A stretch of 34,983 nt of DNA from Acidimicrobiales bacterium. GTDB taxonomy: Bacteria; Actinomycetota; Acidimicrobiia; Acidimicrobiales; JAMCQF01. Position 1 is the stretch's first letter. Each line of letters opens with the position of its first letter. The translations under genes and the position numbers were made by a program. The stretch is from the NCBI GenBank assembly GCA_027366675.1, contig DAHXND010000118.1, positions 1 through 34,983 of the forward strand, in the 5' to 3' direction. Below, piece by piece: positions 9,577 through 17,019 of the stretch. A model generated the notes under the pieces. The model was not told the DNA's origin, searched no databases, and saw nothing but the letters and a program-made list of their open reading frames with translations.

Positions 9577-10472
9577 CCGAGCGAACCTCCGAAGGCGACG
9601 GTGTTGGCTCTGGCGAGGATGGCAGGCTCCGCGTCTGCGTGGTCGGAGCCTCAGGGCGCATGGGGGCCGAGGTCTGCAGGGCTGTCGCCGCTGCCGGCGA
9701 TCTTTCGCTCGTGGCGGCGGTTGACCGGACGGGCGCCGGTCTCAGCCTGGGTGAGGCCATAGGATCAGCCGGCCTGGCAGCCGAGGAGGCAACGCTCGGC
9801 GTCGTGGGCTCGCTCACGGGCATCGGGGGTGTCCACGTAGATGTGGTGGTCGACTTCACGGTCGCAGAGGCAGCCAGGGAGAACCTGGATTGGTGCGCCA
9901 CCGAGGGCGTCCACGCTGTAGTAGGCACTACCGGCCTCGGGCCAGACGACATGGTCGACCTGGCTGCGAGATTCGGCGAAGGATCCAGTGCCAACTGCGT
10001 CATCGCCCCGAACTTCGCCGTCGGAGCTGTCCTGCTGATGCACTTCTCGAAGGTGGCATCCCTTCACATGGATGGGGCAGAGGTGATCGAGCTTCACCAC
10101 GACAAGAAGCGCGATGCCCCATCAGGCACGGCAGTGAAGACCGCTATGGACATGGTGGCCGCGCGGCAGTCGGCTGGCCTGGATTCGTGGCCGGTTCGTG
10201 GTGCCGATCTGGATGTCGTGCCAGGCTCGCGCGGCGCGCTCGTGGGTGGGTACGTGCCGGTCCACGCCGTGCGCTTGCCCGGGTTGGTAGCTCACCAGGA
10301 GGTCATCTTCGGAGCCCCCGGCCAGGGCCTTACGCTTCGCCATGATGCCTATGACCGCAAGGCCTTCATGCCCGGCGTGCTTCTTGCCATCCGTGAGGTT
10401 CCCCGAAGGCGCGGTCTGACCGTAGGCCTCGAGGCGCTCCTGCGGCTCGGAGGCATCGAGGCCACACCCTGA
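9573..10472 (+). CDS. dapB: 4-hydroxy-tetrahydrodipicolinate reductase
   Basis: Second step of the lysine/diaminopimelate branch, NAD(P)H-dependent. The N-terminal nucleotide-binding fold has VVGASGRMG; then VVDFT, VVGTTG and the signature ELHHDKKRDAPSGTA with the catalytic His-His pair. At 299 aa it is a little longer than usual because of about 18 extra polar residues before the Rossmann fold. GTG 9573 overlaps the peptidase stop as GTGA, implying translational coupling. It is the last gene of the housekeeping block; catabolic genes follow. Confidence 0.96.
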   Translation: MTERTSEGDGVGSGEDGRLRVCVVGASGRMGAEVCRAVAAAGDLSLVAAVDRTGAGLSLGEAIGSAGLAAEEATLGVVGSLTGIGGVHVDVVVDFTVAEAARENLDWCATEGVHAVVGTTGLGPDDMVDLAARFGEGSSANCVIAPNFAVGAVLLMHFSKVASLHMDGAEVIELHHDKKRDAPSGTAVKTAMDMVAARQSAGLDSWPVRGADLDVVPGSRGALVGGYVPVHAVRLPGLVAHQEVIFGAPGQGLTLRHDAYDRKAFMPGVLLAIREVPRRRGLTVGLEALLRLGGIEATP

Positions 10473-10475
10473 GCT

Positions 10476-10490
10476 TGACACTGTATGTCA
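10476..10490. promoter_or_regulatory. Inverted repeat, candidate operator for the thiolase promoter
   Basis: TGACA and TGTCA flank a 5-bp centre (CTGTA), directly upstream of the -35 box of the promoter at 10496-10524 and four bases after the dapB stop. The size and position suit a dimeric repressor or activator, but no regulator gene is in the window, so the role is inferred. Confidence 0.4.
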
Positions 10491-10495
10491 TAGGC

Positions 10496-10524
10496 TTGAC
10501 TGGTTATCAGTATGGGCATACGAT
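10496..10524 (+). promoter_or_regulatory. Promoter for the thiolase gene
   Basis: TTGACT (10496-10501) and TACGAT (10519-10524) are separated by 17 bp, close to the primary-sigma consensus with an actinobacterial TANNNT -10. Transcription would begin near 10531, giving a leader of about 62 bases to GTG 10594. Confidence 0.6.
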
Positions 10525-10593
10525 TACTTTATGCACGTAGCTTACCAGGGCTTTTCGATCCCTGTCCCGACCGAGATGGTGGTTGGGTAAGCC

Positions 10594-11817
10594 GTGCGAG
10601 CGCTGGAGCCGGTTTACATTGTGGATGCCTGCCGGACGCCAGTCGGGCGCTACAGGGGAGACATCTCAGCAGTGCGCCCAGACGATCTGGCTGCCACGGT
10701 ACTGAGGGCACTCATTGCGAGGAATCCAGGCGTCCCGCCAGACCAGATAGAGGACGTCGTCATGGGAGCGGCCAACCAGGCCGGCGAGGACAACCGCAAT
10801 GTCGCGCGAATGGCTGTGCTGCTCTCCGGGCTCCCGGTCTCTGTGCCCGGTGTCACCGTGAACAGGCTGTGTGGCTCGAGCCTCCAGGCCGTGAACCAGG
10901 CTGCCACTTCACTCGTGGTGGGAGATGGGGAGATAGCCATAGCAGGCGGCGTCGAGTCTATGAGCAGAGCCCCATGGGTGCTACCCAGGCCGGGTGAGGC
11001 GCTTCCCCGCAAGCAGGAGATCTTCGACACGAAGCTCGGCTGGCGCCTTGTCAATCCAAAGATGCCAGATGAGTACACGATCTCGCTCGGCGAGACGGCT
11101 GAGGTCCTGGCGTCAGAGATGGCAATCAGCCGTGAGGATCAGGACAGGTTCTCCTACGAGAGCCACATGAAAGCCATCGCAGCGTGGGGAGATGGGTGCT
11201 TCGAGCGGGAGGTCGTCCCAGTGGAGGTTACGGTTCCCCGGCACGGCAATCTGGAGGGGTCAACGGTGCTCGTTGCCAGGGACTCCGGTCCGCGAGCAGA
11301 TACCACCTTGGAAGCGCTTGCCACCCTTCCGCCGGTTTTCAAGCGGGGCGGGACTGTTACAGCCGGTAATTCGAGTCCTCTGAACGATGGTGCCGCTGCT
11401 GTGATCCTGGCAACGGAGCATGCTGTGGAGCGCCTTGGTCTGGAACCAATGGTTCGCATTGTCGCAAGTGCTGTAGCTGGTGTGGAACCCCAGAGGATGG
11501 GGATAGGGCCCGTCCCGGCCATGGAAAAGGCGCTTAGTAGGGCTGGATGGAAACTCGATGAGCTGGTTGCCGTAGAGCTGAACGAGGCATTCGCGGCCCA
11601 GAGCCTGGCCGTGATGCGCCTGCTCCACCTGGATCCGGAGAAGGTGAATCCGCTTGGTGGCGCGATAGCGCTCGGGCATCCGCTTGGCTGCTCCGGAGCG
11701 CGTATCCTGACGACTCTCGTGCACGAGCTCAGTGGTCTTGCCTCAGGCAGTCGCGGAGCTGCCACTATGTGCATAGGAGTGGGGCAGGGAATAGCGACTC
11801 TCGTCGAGCGAGTGTAG
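10594..11817 (+). CDS. Thiolase, 3-oxoadipyl-CoA/acetyl-CoA acyltransferase type
   Basis: Catalyses thiolytic cleavage of a 3-oxoacyl-CoA, the last step of beta-oxidation. Complete at 407 aa with nucleophile Cys93 in NRLCGSS, NEAFAAQ, the active-site His in GGAIALGHPLGCSGAR and the second Cys in MCIGVGQG. The N-terminal portion (RTPVGRYRG, VRPDDLAA, NQAGEDNRNVARM, GWRLVNPKMP) resembles PcaF/PaaJ-type 3-oxoadipyl-CoA thiolases more than generic acetoacetyl-CoA thiolases, judged from memory of those sequences. If correct, the products would be succinyl-CoA and acetyl-CoA. It starts at GTG 10594 with a weak ribosome site and has its own promoter. The MFS gene follows immediately. Confidence 0.9.
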   Translation: MRALEPVYIVDACRTPVGRYRGDISAVRPDDLAATVLRALIARNPGVPPDQIEDVVMGAANQAGEDNRNVARMAVLLSGLPVSVPGVTVNRLCGSSLQAVNQAATSLVVGDGEIAIAGGVESMSRAPWVLPRPGEALPRKQEIFDTKLGWRLVNPKMPDEYTISLGETAEVLASEMAISREDQDRFSYESHMKAIAAWGDGCFEREVVPVEVTVPRHGNLEGSTVLVARDSGPRADTTLEALATLPPVFKRGGTVTAGNSSPLNDGAAAVILATEHAVERLGLEPMVRIVASAVAGVEPQRMGIGPVPAMEKALSRAGWKLDELVAVELNEAFAAQSLAVMRLLHLDPEKVNPLGGAIALGHPLGCSGARILTTLVHELSGLASGSRGAATMCIGVGQGIATLVERV

Positions 11818-11818
11818 T

Positions 11819-13084
11819 TTGAGGCGCTCCTGGAGCGTCGTCGCTCTGAGGGGGCGCAGGAAGAAGGGCGCGGATCGAGACTTCGAGCCCGAGAGTAGCG
11901 AGAAGCAAGGTGGGCTTCGCTGCAATCTGCTGGCGGCAGTGCTCTCCACCCTGACCGGGATGCTGCCCGTCTATCTCGTGGGGACGCTCGAGGTGGAGAT
12001 CACGCGCTCGCTGCGCTTCGGCCCGAGTGCTCTTGGCGAGGCCGTGAGCCTTTCGTTCGCAGCATCCGCGCTGAGCGCCGTTCCCTTCAGCCGTGTCACC
12101 GAGCGTGTGGGAGGGGTGCGGGTGATGCAGGTAGGGTCCGCCCTGCAAGCCCTGATCCTCGTTCTCATGGCAGCGACTGCCAGGTCCTGGGACATGCTGG
12201 TGGTTTTCCTGGTTCTGGCTGGCCTGCCCAGTGGGGCACTTCCTCCCGCGACCTATGCCTTCTTGTCACGCAGGACTCGCACCGGCAGGGAGGGGCTTGC
12301 CTACGGGATCAACCAGGCAGCTGTGCCTCTGGCGCCACTGCTGGCGGGTTTCGCAGTTCCTCTTATCGCTCTCACGATAGGATGGCGCTTCGCCATCGGT
12401 CTCGGCGCAGTGTTTGCAGCCGGAGCGAGCATTGCAGCGACGCGCTCGGGAGCGCGGATCAGGCTGGCGGGGAAAGCCAGGGAGCCCAGGGATCGCTCAG
12501 CGCTGTCCCTCCTGCCTCTCGGACTGCTGGCCGCGGGCTTCTTTTGCGGGATGTTCGCCACGAATGCCGTCCTTGCATTCCTCGCAGCAGGGGCCGTGGC
12601 CGTGGGTTTCGGGAAGGGCATGGCTGGCCTGGTAGTGGCACTCGGCAGCGCGACGGCAGTCGCTGTGCGTGTTTTCACAGGGCACCGGGCGGATCGAAGA
12701 GGGGAGAGGCATTTCCCCGCCGTCGCGGCGATGCTGTGTGTCGGGGGCGCTGGTTACGCTCTTCTCGCCATGAGCGCTGTGCTCCGTCTCACGTGGCTGC
12801 TCGTCCCTGCCGCCATGCTCGGGTTGGGCGCGGGATGGGGGTGGAACGGCCTGCTTATCTTCGCGGTGGTTCGGGCTCATCTGCACGCACCGGCGCGGGC
12901 CACCGGCATCGTAGATGTAGGGGGTCGCATGGGTGGCGTGCTGGGGCCGCTTGCCGCGGGGCTGCTGATTGCCGAGGTTTCCTACACCTCCGTATGGGTC
13001 ATGGCGGCCATCGCTTCGTTCACTGGCGCAGGCGTCATACTGCTCGGGGGGAAGATGCTGGGTGCGCGCATACGTGATCCCTAG
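11819..13084 (+). CDS. Major facilitator superfamily transporter
   Basis: Integral membrane permease, about 12 predicted hydrophobic helices in 421 aa, with small-residue-rich helices and basic cytoplasmic loops such as FLSRRTRTGREG and ADRRGER. The substrate is not evident. Placement after the thiolase suggests uptake or export of the pathway substrate or an intermediate. The start is uncertain: TTG 11819 lies one base after the thiolase stop, giving a charged N-terminus of about 35 residues before the first helix; no strong ribosome site is seen. It converges on the cupin gene across a palindrome. Confidence 0.85.
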   Translation: MRRSWSVVALRGRRKKGADRDFEPESSEKQGGLRCNLLAAVLSTLTGMLPVYLVGTLEVEITRSLRFGPSALGEAVSLSFAASALSAVPFSRVTERVGGVRVMQVGSALQALILVLMAATARSWDMLVVFLVLAGLPSGALPPATYAFLSRRTRTGREGLAYGINQAAVPLAPLLAGFAVPLIALTIGWRFAIGLGAVFAAGASIAATRSGARIRLAGKAREPRDRSALSLLPLGLLAAGFFCGMFATNAVLAFLAAGAVAVGFGKGMAGLVVALGSATAVAVRVFTGHRADRRGERHFPAVAAMLCVGGAGYALLAMSAVLRLTWLLVPAAMLGLGAGWGWNGLLIFAVVRAHLHAPARATGIVDVGGRMGGVLGPLAAGLLIAEVSYTSVWVMAAIASFTGAGVILLGGKMLGARIRDP

Positions 13085-13133
13085 TGGGCCACCTCTATCT
13101 CCGGGCCCGGGCTGGTCCGCCAGCGGGTCTGTG

Positions 13134-13153
13134 CTGGTCCGCTAGCGGACCAG
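13134..13153. terminator. Palindrome between convergent MFS and cupin genes
   Basis: A perfect 20-bp palindrome with 10-bp arms (CTGGTCCGCT and its complement) covers the last bases of the cupin gene. A degenerate copy lies just upstream at about 13111-13129. It would form a hairpin in both transcripts, but there is no T-tract on either side, so termination is inferred from placement only. Confidence 0.45.
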
Positions 13154-13570
13154 ATTCTGGCCTGGCGGAGTGTAGCCCCATAGGAAGACCAGGTCACTGT
13201 CTGCCCTGGAGCGGTGCATGTGCCAGGAGCCGGGCGGTATGAGGTTGAGCGATCCCGGGCCGACCTCGGCGCGGCCCATGCGCTCGGCCCAGAATTCGCC
13301 GCGCCCTTCTAGCACGAAGACGAACTCCTCATGCCCTTCGTGGCGATGCCACGGAGCAGCCTGGCGGGCTGGTATGCGAGCTAGACCTATGAGAACCTGC
13401 TCATTGCCGGAGATCTCTGGGCTTGCGAGGATCGCTATGTGGCGCCTTGTCCAGCGGAGCCGCTCGCCGCGCCATTCCCATGAGTGAGGGGGATCTCTGA
13501 GGAATGGGGCGAACGGCTCCGCTCGGCCTGGCATCTGTGTGGCCCCGGCAGCACTGGACTCCAGCGTCAT
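13142..13570 (-). CDS. Small single-domain cupin
   Basis: A 142-aa protein with one cupin fold. Motif 1 is WHRHEGHEEFVFVLEG, carrying the HxH and Glu metal ligands; motif 2 is PPGSWHMHR with the third His. All four usual metal-ligand positions are present, so it is probably a metal-binding enzyme or sensor (dioxygenase, isomerase or ligand-binding cupin). The reaction cannot be told. The ATG at 13570 lies eight bases after a TAGTAT -10 box, so the mRNA may be leaderless. It is transcribed divergently from the ThDP enzyme, with overlapping promoters, suggesting co-regulation. Confidence 0.85.
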   Translation of the reverse strand: MTLESSAAGATQMPGRAEPFAPFLRDPPHSWEWRGERLRWTRRHIAILASPEISGNEQVLIGLARIPARQAAPWHRHEGHEEFVFVLEGRGEFWAERMGRAEVGPGSLNLIPPGSWHMHRSRADSDLVFLWGYTPPGQNLVR

Positions 13571-13583
13571 CGAAAGCTATACT
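13555..13583 (+). promoter_or_regulatory. Promoter for the ThDP enzyme/ALDH operon
   Basis: TGGACT (13555-13560), 17 bp, TATACT (13578-13583). The start point would be near 13590, about 54 bases before GTG 13644. The -10 overlaps the minus-strand -10 of the cupin gene. Confidence 0.5.
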
Positions 13584-13607
13584 ATCATATGGACTTGCGG
13601 TCATCCA
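13579..13607 (-). promoter_or_regulatory. Promoter for the cupin gene (probably leaderless)
   Basis: On the minus strand a weak TGGATG (13607-13602) is followed after 17 bp by TAGTAT (13584-13579). Only eight bases separate the -10 from the ATG at 13570, so transcription should begin at or next to the start codon. Confidence 0.45.
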
Positions 13608-13643
13608 GTTGATCTATCTGACGACAGCGCGAGGAGACTAGTC

Positions 13644-15425
13644 GTGACAGGTGCAGAGAGGGCAGCCGGCGAGGTTACGAGCGGGGCGGAGGTAATGAGC
13701 GGGGCGGAGGTTACCGCCAGGATTCTCGAGAGCGAGGGCGTCAGCCACGTCTTCGGCCTGTGCGGGCATACGAACGTGGCTGTTCTGGCAGCTCTGGAGC
13801 GCTCTCCCATACGCTTCGTGGGCGTCCATCACGAGCAGATAGCGAGTCACGCAGCAGACGGCTTCGCTCGCGTGAAGGGTGAGCCGGGTGTGGTCCTCAC
13901 CCATCTGGGTCCTGGCCTTACCAATGCACTAACCGGCGTAGCCAATGCAAGCCTCGATGCGATACCGATGGTCGTGATTACCGGAAATGTCCAGAGCTAC
14001 TTCTTCGGACGCCATGCTCATATGGAGACGCTTTTGAAGGCCGATGCCGATCAGGCTCGGGCTTACGATCCCTGGTGCAAGCGAATATGGCATATTGAAC
14101 GTCCCGAGGCGCTTCCTGGCGCTCTACGCTCCGCATTCTTCATGGCACGCTCTGGGCGTCCGGGTCCGGTGCTCGTGGATGTGGCCATGGATGTTTTCAG
14201 CCGGCCAGTTCACATGCCTCTCCCCTCCTCCCCGCTCCCGCTCCCGGATGGACCGGGCCTGCCAAGCGCTACGGCCGACGCGATAGCAGAGCGCCTGCTC
14301 TCGGCTCGTCGCCCAGTACTGTACGCGGGCTCGGATGTGGTGCGTAGCGAGGCGGGAGCAGCGCTTCAGAAGCTGGCAGAGCTGCTCGGTGCCCCGGTGG
14401 CTTATTCCCTCATGGGGAAGGGAGCTATCAGTGATCGCCATCCGCTCTGCGTGGGGATGACTGGGTTCTGGGGTACTCCGGCTGCCAATGCTGCTTGCGT
14501 GGACGCAGATGTGATCCTGGCAATCGGTACCAGCTTCACCGAGCTCGACACCAGCTCATGGACGCCCGGCATGAGCTTCCGGATACCCCCGACCGACCTC
14601 ATCCATACGAATGTCGAAGCAGCCGAGATCGGCCGCTCTTACGAGCCGCTGATCGGTGCTGTAGCCGATGCCGCGTCAGTTTGTGAAGAGGTGCTAGAGC
14701 GCGTGGATGCGGAGCTCGCAGGCAAAGGGCTTTCCCGTTCCACGACCCTGCCCGCTCACCTGCTGCGGGCGAAGGAGGAGTTCGAGGCAGGCTTGCAGGA
14801 GGCTCGCTTCTCGGCTGCATTGCCTATGCGCCCCGAGCGTGTTCTGCACGAGATCTCGGAGCTCATCGATGACGGTGTCGTGCTCGTAGGGGATACTGGA
14901 TGGAACAAGAACGGCATCGGTCAGCAGGTTCCAGTGGAGAACCACGCGCAGATCATACTCCCGGGCGGTTATTCCACCATGGGGTTCGGCCCTTCGGCGG
15001 CGCTTGGCGTCGCGATCGCTTCGGAAGGAAGGAAGGTGCTGGCTCTAGTGGGAGATGGAGCGTTCCTAACGAATCTCTCTGTGATGGTGACAGCGGTGGA
15101 GGAGCATATTCCGGTCGTGTGGGCAGTGATGAACAACGGCACATATGCGACCATCAGTTCGATGGAGGGCAAGCATTTCGGAACCGAGTACGGTGCAAGT
15201 TTCGATACGAGTCGCCTGAGCTATGCCGAAGCTGCCACCGCCGTGGGCGCACGGGGATATCGCGTGGATGCTGCAGAGAAGCTCCTCCCGACTCTCCGGG
15301 ACGCTCTCCAGTGTGGGGAGCCAGCTGTGGTAGACATCCCATGTACCAGGGACAATGTACCTACTACGGGGAGATGGGAGATAAATGACCTCTTCGATCG
15401 TTACCTTGCGGATGGGGGGTCCTGA
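13644..15425 (+). CDS. ThDP-dependent enzyme of the acetolactate synthase / 2-hydroxyacyl-CoA lyase superfamily
   Basis: A complete three-domain thiamin-diphosphate enzyme, 593 aa. The N-terminal PYR domain has VFGLCGHTN and VHHEQIASHAADGF with the conserved cofactor-activating Glu, then GPGLTNALTGVANA. A central Rossmann-like domain follows. The C-terminal PP domain has GDGAFLTN and, after the usual spacing, NNGTYAT, which bind ThDP and Mg2+. Family members carboligate, decarboxylate, or split 2-hydroxyacyl-CoA or cyclic diones. The adjacent aldehyde dehydrogenase (one-base overlap) argues that the product is an aldehyde. It is probably not the biosynthetic acetolactate synthase, since no small subunit or ilv genes are nearby. 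GTG 13644 has GGAGA six bases upstream; ATG 13695 would match the usual family N-terminus. Confidence 0.85.
   Translation: MTGAERAAGEVTSGAEVMSGAEVTARILESEGVSHVFGLCGHTNVAVLAALERSPIRFVGVHHEQIASHAADGFARVKGEPGVVLTHLGPGLTNALTGVANASLDAIPMVVITGNVQSYFFGRHAHMETLLKADADQARAYDPWCKRIWHIERPEALPGALRSAFFMARSGRPGPVLVDVAMDVFSRPVHMPLPSSPLPLPDGPGLPSATADAIAERLLSARRPVLYAGSDVVRSEAGAALQKLAELLGAPVAYSLMGKGAISDRHPLCVGMTGFWGTPAANAACVDADVILAIGTSFTELDTSSWTPGMSFRIPPTDLIHTNVEAAEIGRSYEPLIGAVADAASVCEEVLERVDAELAGKGLSRSTTLPAHLLRAKEEFEAGLQEARFSAALPMRPERVLHEISELIDDGVVLVGDTGWNKNGIGQQVPVENHAQIILPGGYSTMGFGPSAALGVAIASEGRKVLALVGDGAFLTNLSVMVTAVEEHIPVVWAVMNNGTYATISSMEGKHFGTEYGASFDTSRLSYAEAATAVGARGYRVDAAEKLLPTLRDALQCGEPAVVDIPCTRDNVPTTGRWEINDLFDRYLADGGS
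13671..13706 (+). repeat. 18-bp tandem repeat at the ThDP enzyme N-terminus
   Basis: Two 18-bp copies (13671-13688, 13689-13706) differ at two positions and are followed by the first bases of a third. They encode EVTSGA, EVMSGA, EV and bring a second possible start (ATG 13695) with a GGAGG very close upstream. Confidence 0.85.
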
Positions 15426-16864
15426 TGGACCAGTACGGCATCTTCGTAGATGGCGTCTCGCGTCCAGGTCGAGGCGAGATCTATCCTCTCGTGGAGCCAT
15501 GGAGTGGGGAGCCATTTGCGGAGGTAGCGCAAGGGGACGAGAGCGACCTGGACGCGGCCATTGCCGCGGCGAGCAATGCAGCCAGCAGGTCCGGTTGGGA
15601 GCGGCTAGAGCCCATAAGGCGTGCCTCCGTTCTGAGTGCTTGCTCCGATCAACTGCGCGCACGTGTTGACGACCTTGGTGCTCTCGAGGCGCGGAACGTA
15701 GGCAGGCCGGTTGCAGAGACGAAGCGCAATGTAGAGCTGGCAGCGGACGCGTTTGCCTATTTCGCGTCACTGACTACACATATAAGAGGATCGACCATTC
15801 CCATGGGCCCAGGCCTCTTCGACTATACCCTTCGCGAACCATACGGGGTGTGTGGCCTCATAACTCCCTGGAACAATCCGATAGTGCTCAGCTCATGGAA
15901 GATAGCAGCCGGGCTTGCAGCGGGTAACGCGCTGGTGGTGAAACCTGCTTCAGCCACACCGCTGAGTGTTCTGGTGATCGGCGAGATACTTCACGAGTGT
16001 GGGTTACCGGCTGGCCAGTTGAACATAGTGCCGGGGCCCGGCTCGACGCTCGGCAACCGGCTGGTGGAGAGCAGTGAAGTCGCGAAGGTCAGCTTCACCG
16101 GTTCCACGCAGACAGGGATCGGCATAATCCAGCGTGCTGCGGGTCACATGGCAAAGGTGTCTCTGGAGCTGGGTGGCAAGTCTCCTTCGCTCGTGTTCTC
16201 TGACGCAGATTTGGAGCTGGCTCTGTCAGGTTCTGTGCCGGCCATGTTCTCGAACGCCGGCCAGATGTGCACTGCCCGGAGCAGGGTGCTCGTTCAGGAC
16301 AGTGTTTTCGACGCGTTCATGGATGGCTTCGTGAAGCATGTGAGCGCCATAAAGCTAGGTAGCCCTTTCGATCCCGATGTCGGAATGGGCCCGGTGATCT
16401 CCCGTGCCCAGCAGGAGCAGGTCCTCGGTTTCCTCGATCGAGCGACCGCTGCAGGAGCATCCGTCCGTCACGGTGGAGGTATTCCTGCACATCCGGATCT
16501 GGCCAAGGGATTCTTCGTGGAGCCGACGATCCTGACGGATGTCGAGCCAGACAGCGAGGTATCAACAGAAGAGGTATTCGGTCCCGTGGTGGTAGTGGAC
16601 AGGTTCTCGACCGAGGAGCAGGCAGTAGAGCGGGCGAACGCCTCCCCCTATGGGCTCACGGCCACGGTGTGGACGAGGGACCTTGGCAGGGCGCACCGTG
16701 TGGCTGCTGCTCTCCGGGTCGGAACTGTGACCGTGAATACCACGAAGGTCAGCTATGTGTATGCACCTTTTGGTGGGTACAAGGCGAGTGGCCTCGGGCG
16801 GGAGCTCGGCCTGGAGGGCCTGGATGAGTTCCTGCAGGTGAAGAACGTCGTCATAGGTCTCTAG
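15425..16864 (+). CDS. NAD(P)-dependent aldehyde dehydrogenase
   Basis: Oxidises an aldehyde to the carboxylic acid. Full length (479 aa) with all ALDH landmarks: TPWNNP, the FTGSTQTG nucleotide loop, ELGGKSP with general base Glu248, nucleophile Cys282 in NAGQMCTA, EEVFGPV, and PFGGYKASGLGRELG near the end. It is in the non-acylating superfamily, so the product should be the free acid, which the downstream acyl-CoA synthetase could activate. Its ATG shares one base with the stop of the ThDP enzyme (TGATG), strong evidence for a two-gene translationally coupled unit. The substrate is not predictable from sequence. Confidence 0.93.
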   Translation: MDQYGIFVDGVSRPGRGEIYPLVEPWSGEPFAEVAQGDESDLDAAIAAASNAASRSGWERLEPIRRASVLSACSDQLRARVDDLGALEARNVGRPVAETKRNVELAADAFAYFASLTTHIRGSTIPMGPGLFDYTLREPYGVCGLITPWNNPIVLSSWKIAAGLAAGNALVVKPASATPLSVLVIGEILHECGLPAGQLNIVPGPGSTLGNRLVESSEVAKVSFTGSTQTGIGIIQRAAGHMAKVSLELGGKSPSLVFSDADLELALSGSVPAMFSNAGQMCTARSRVLVQDSVFDAFMDGFVKHVSAIKLGSPFDPDVGMGPVISRAQQEQVLGFLDRATAAGASVRHGGGIPAHPDLAKGFFVEPTILTDVEPDSEVSTEEVFGPVVVVDRFSTEEQAVERANASPYGLTATVWTRDLGRAHRVAAALRVGTVTVNTTKVSYVYAPFGGYKASGLGRELGLEGLDEFLQVKNVVIGL

Positions 16865-16880
16865 GTCCGGTCCGACACCT

Positions 16881-16917
16881 TGGCAGGCTTCAGGATTTTT
16901 GGCAGGCTTCAGGATTT
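16881..16917 (+). repeat. 18-bp direct repeat before the acyl-CoA synthetase promoter
   Basis: Identical 18-bp copies lie at 16881-16898 and 16900-16917 with one base between them. The second supplies the -35 box of the downstream promoter. Confidence 0.85.
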
Positions 16918-16928
16918 GGTGATATAGT
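16899..16928 (+). promoter_or_regulatory. Promoter for the acyl-CoA synthetase operon
   Basis: TTGGCA (16899-16904) and TATAGT (16923-16928) with an 18-bp spacer, about 90 bases before GTG 17020. The genes up to 24346 are tightly packed and could be read from here. Confidence 0.55.
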
Positions 16929-16942
16929 CATTATGAAGTACG

Positions 16943-16968
16943 GATGATCGTATAGGATGATTGTATAG
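16943..16968 (+). repeat. 13-bp tandem repeat in the leader, candidate operator
   Basis: GATGATCGTATAG (16943-16955) is followed at once by GATGATTGTATAG (16956-16968). The pair lies just downstream of the predicted transcription start. It may be a binding site for a regulator encoded elsewhere. Confidence 0.5.
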
Positions 16969-17019
16969 CAGCTCTCGCTGCTCGAGAGCATCAGCGCAAC
17001 TAGCAGGGAAGGAACCAAG

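Noticed and set aside
11154-11774. Minus-strand frame of about 200 codons opposite the thiolase
   Set aside because: Antisense shadow of conserved thiolase motifs, low-complexity Ser/Thr/Ala composition, no domain.
15066-15770. Minus-strand frame opposite the ThDP/ALDH junction
   Set aside because: Covers conserved motifs of both genes on the other strand and has no recognisable fold.
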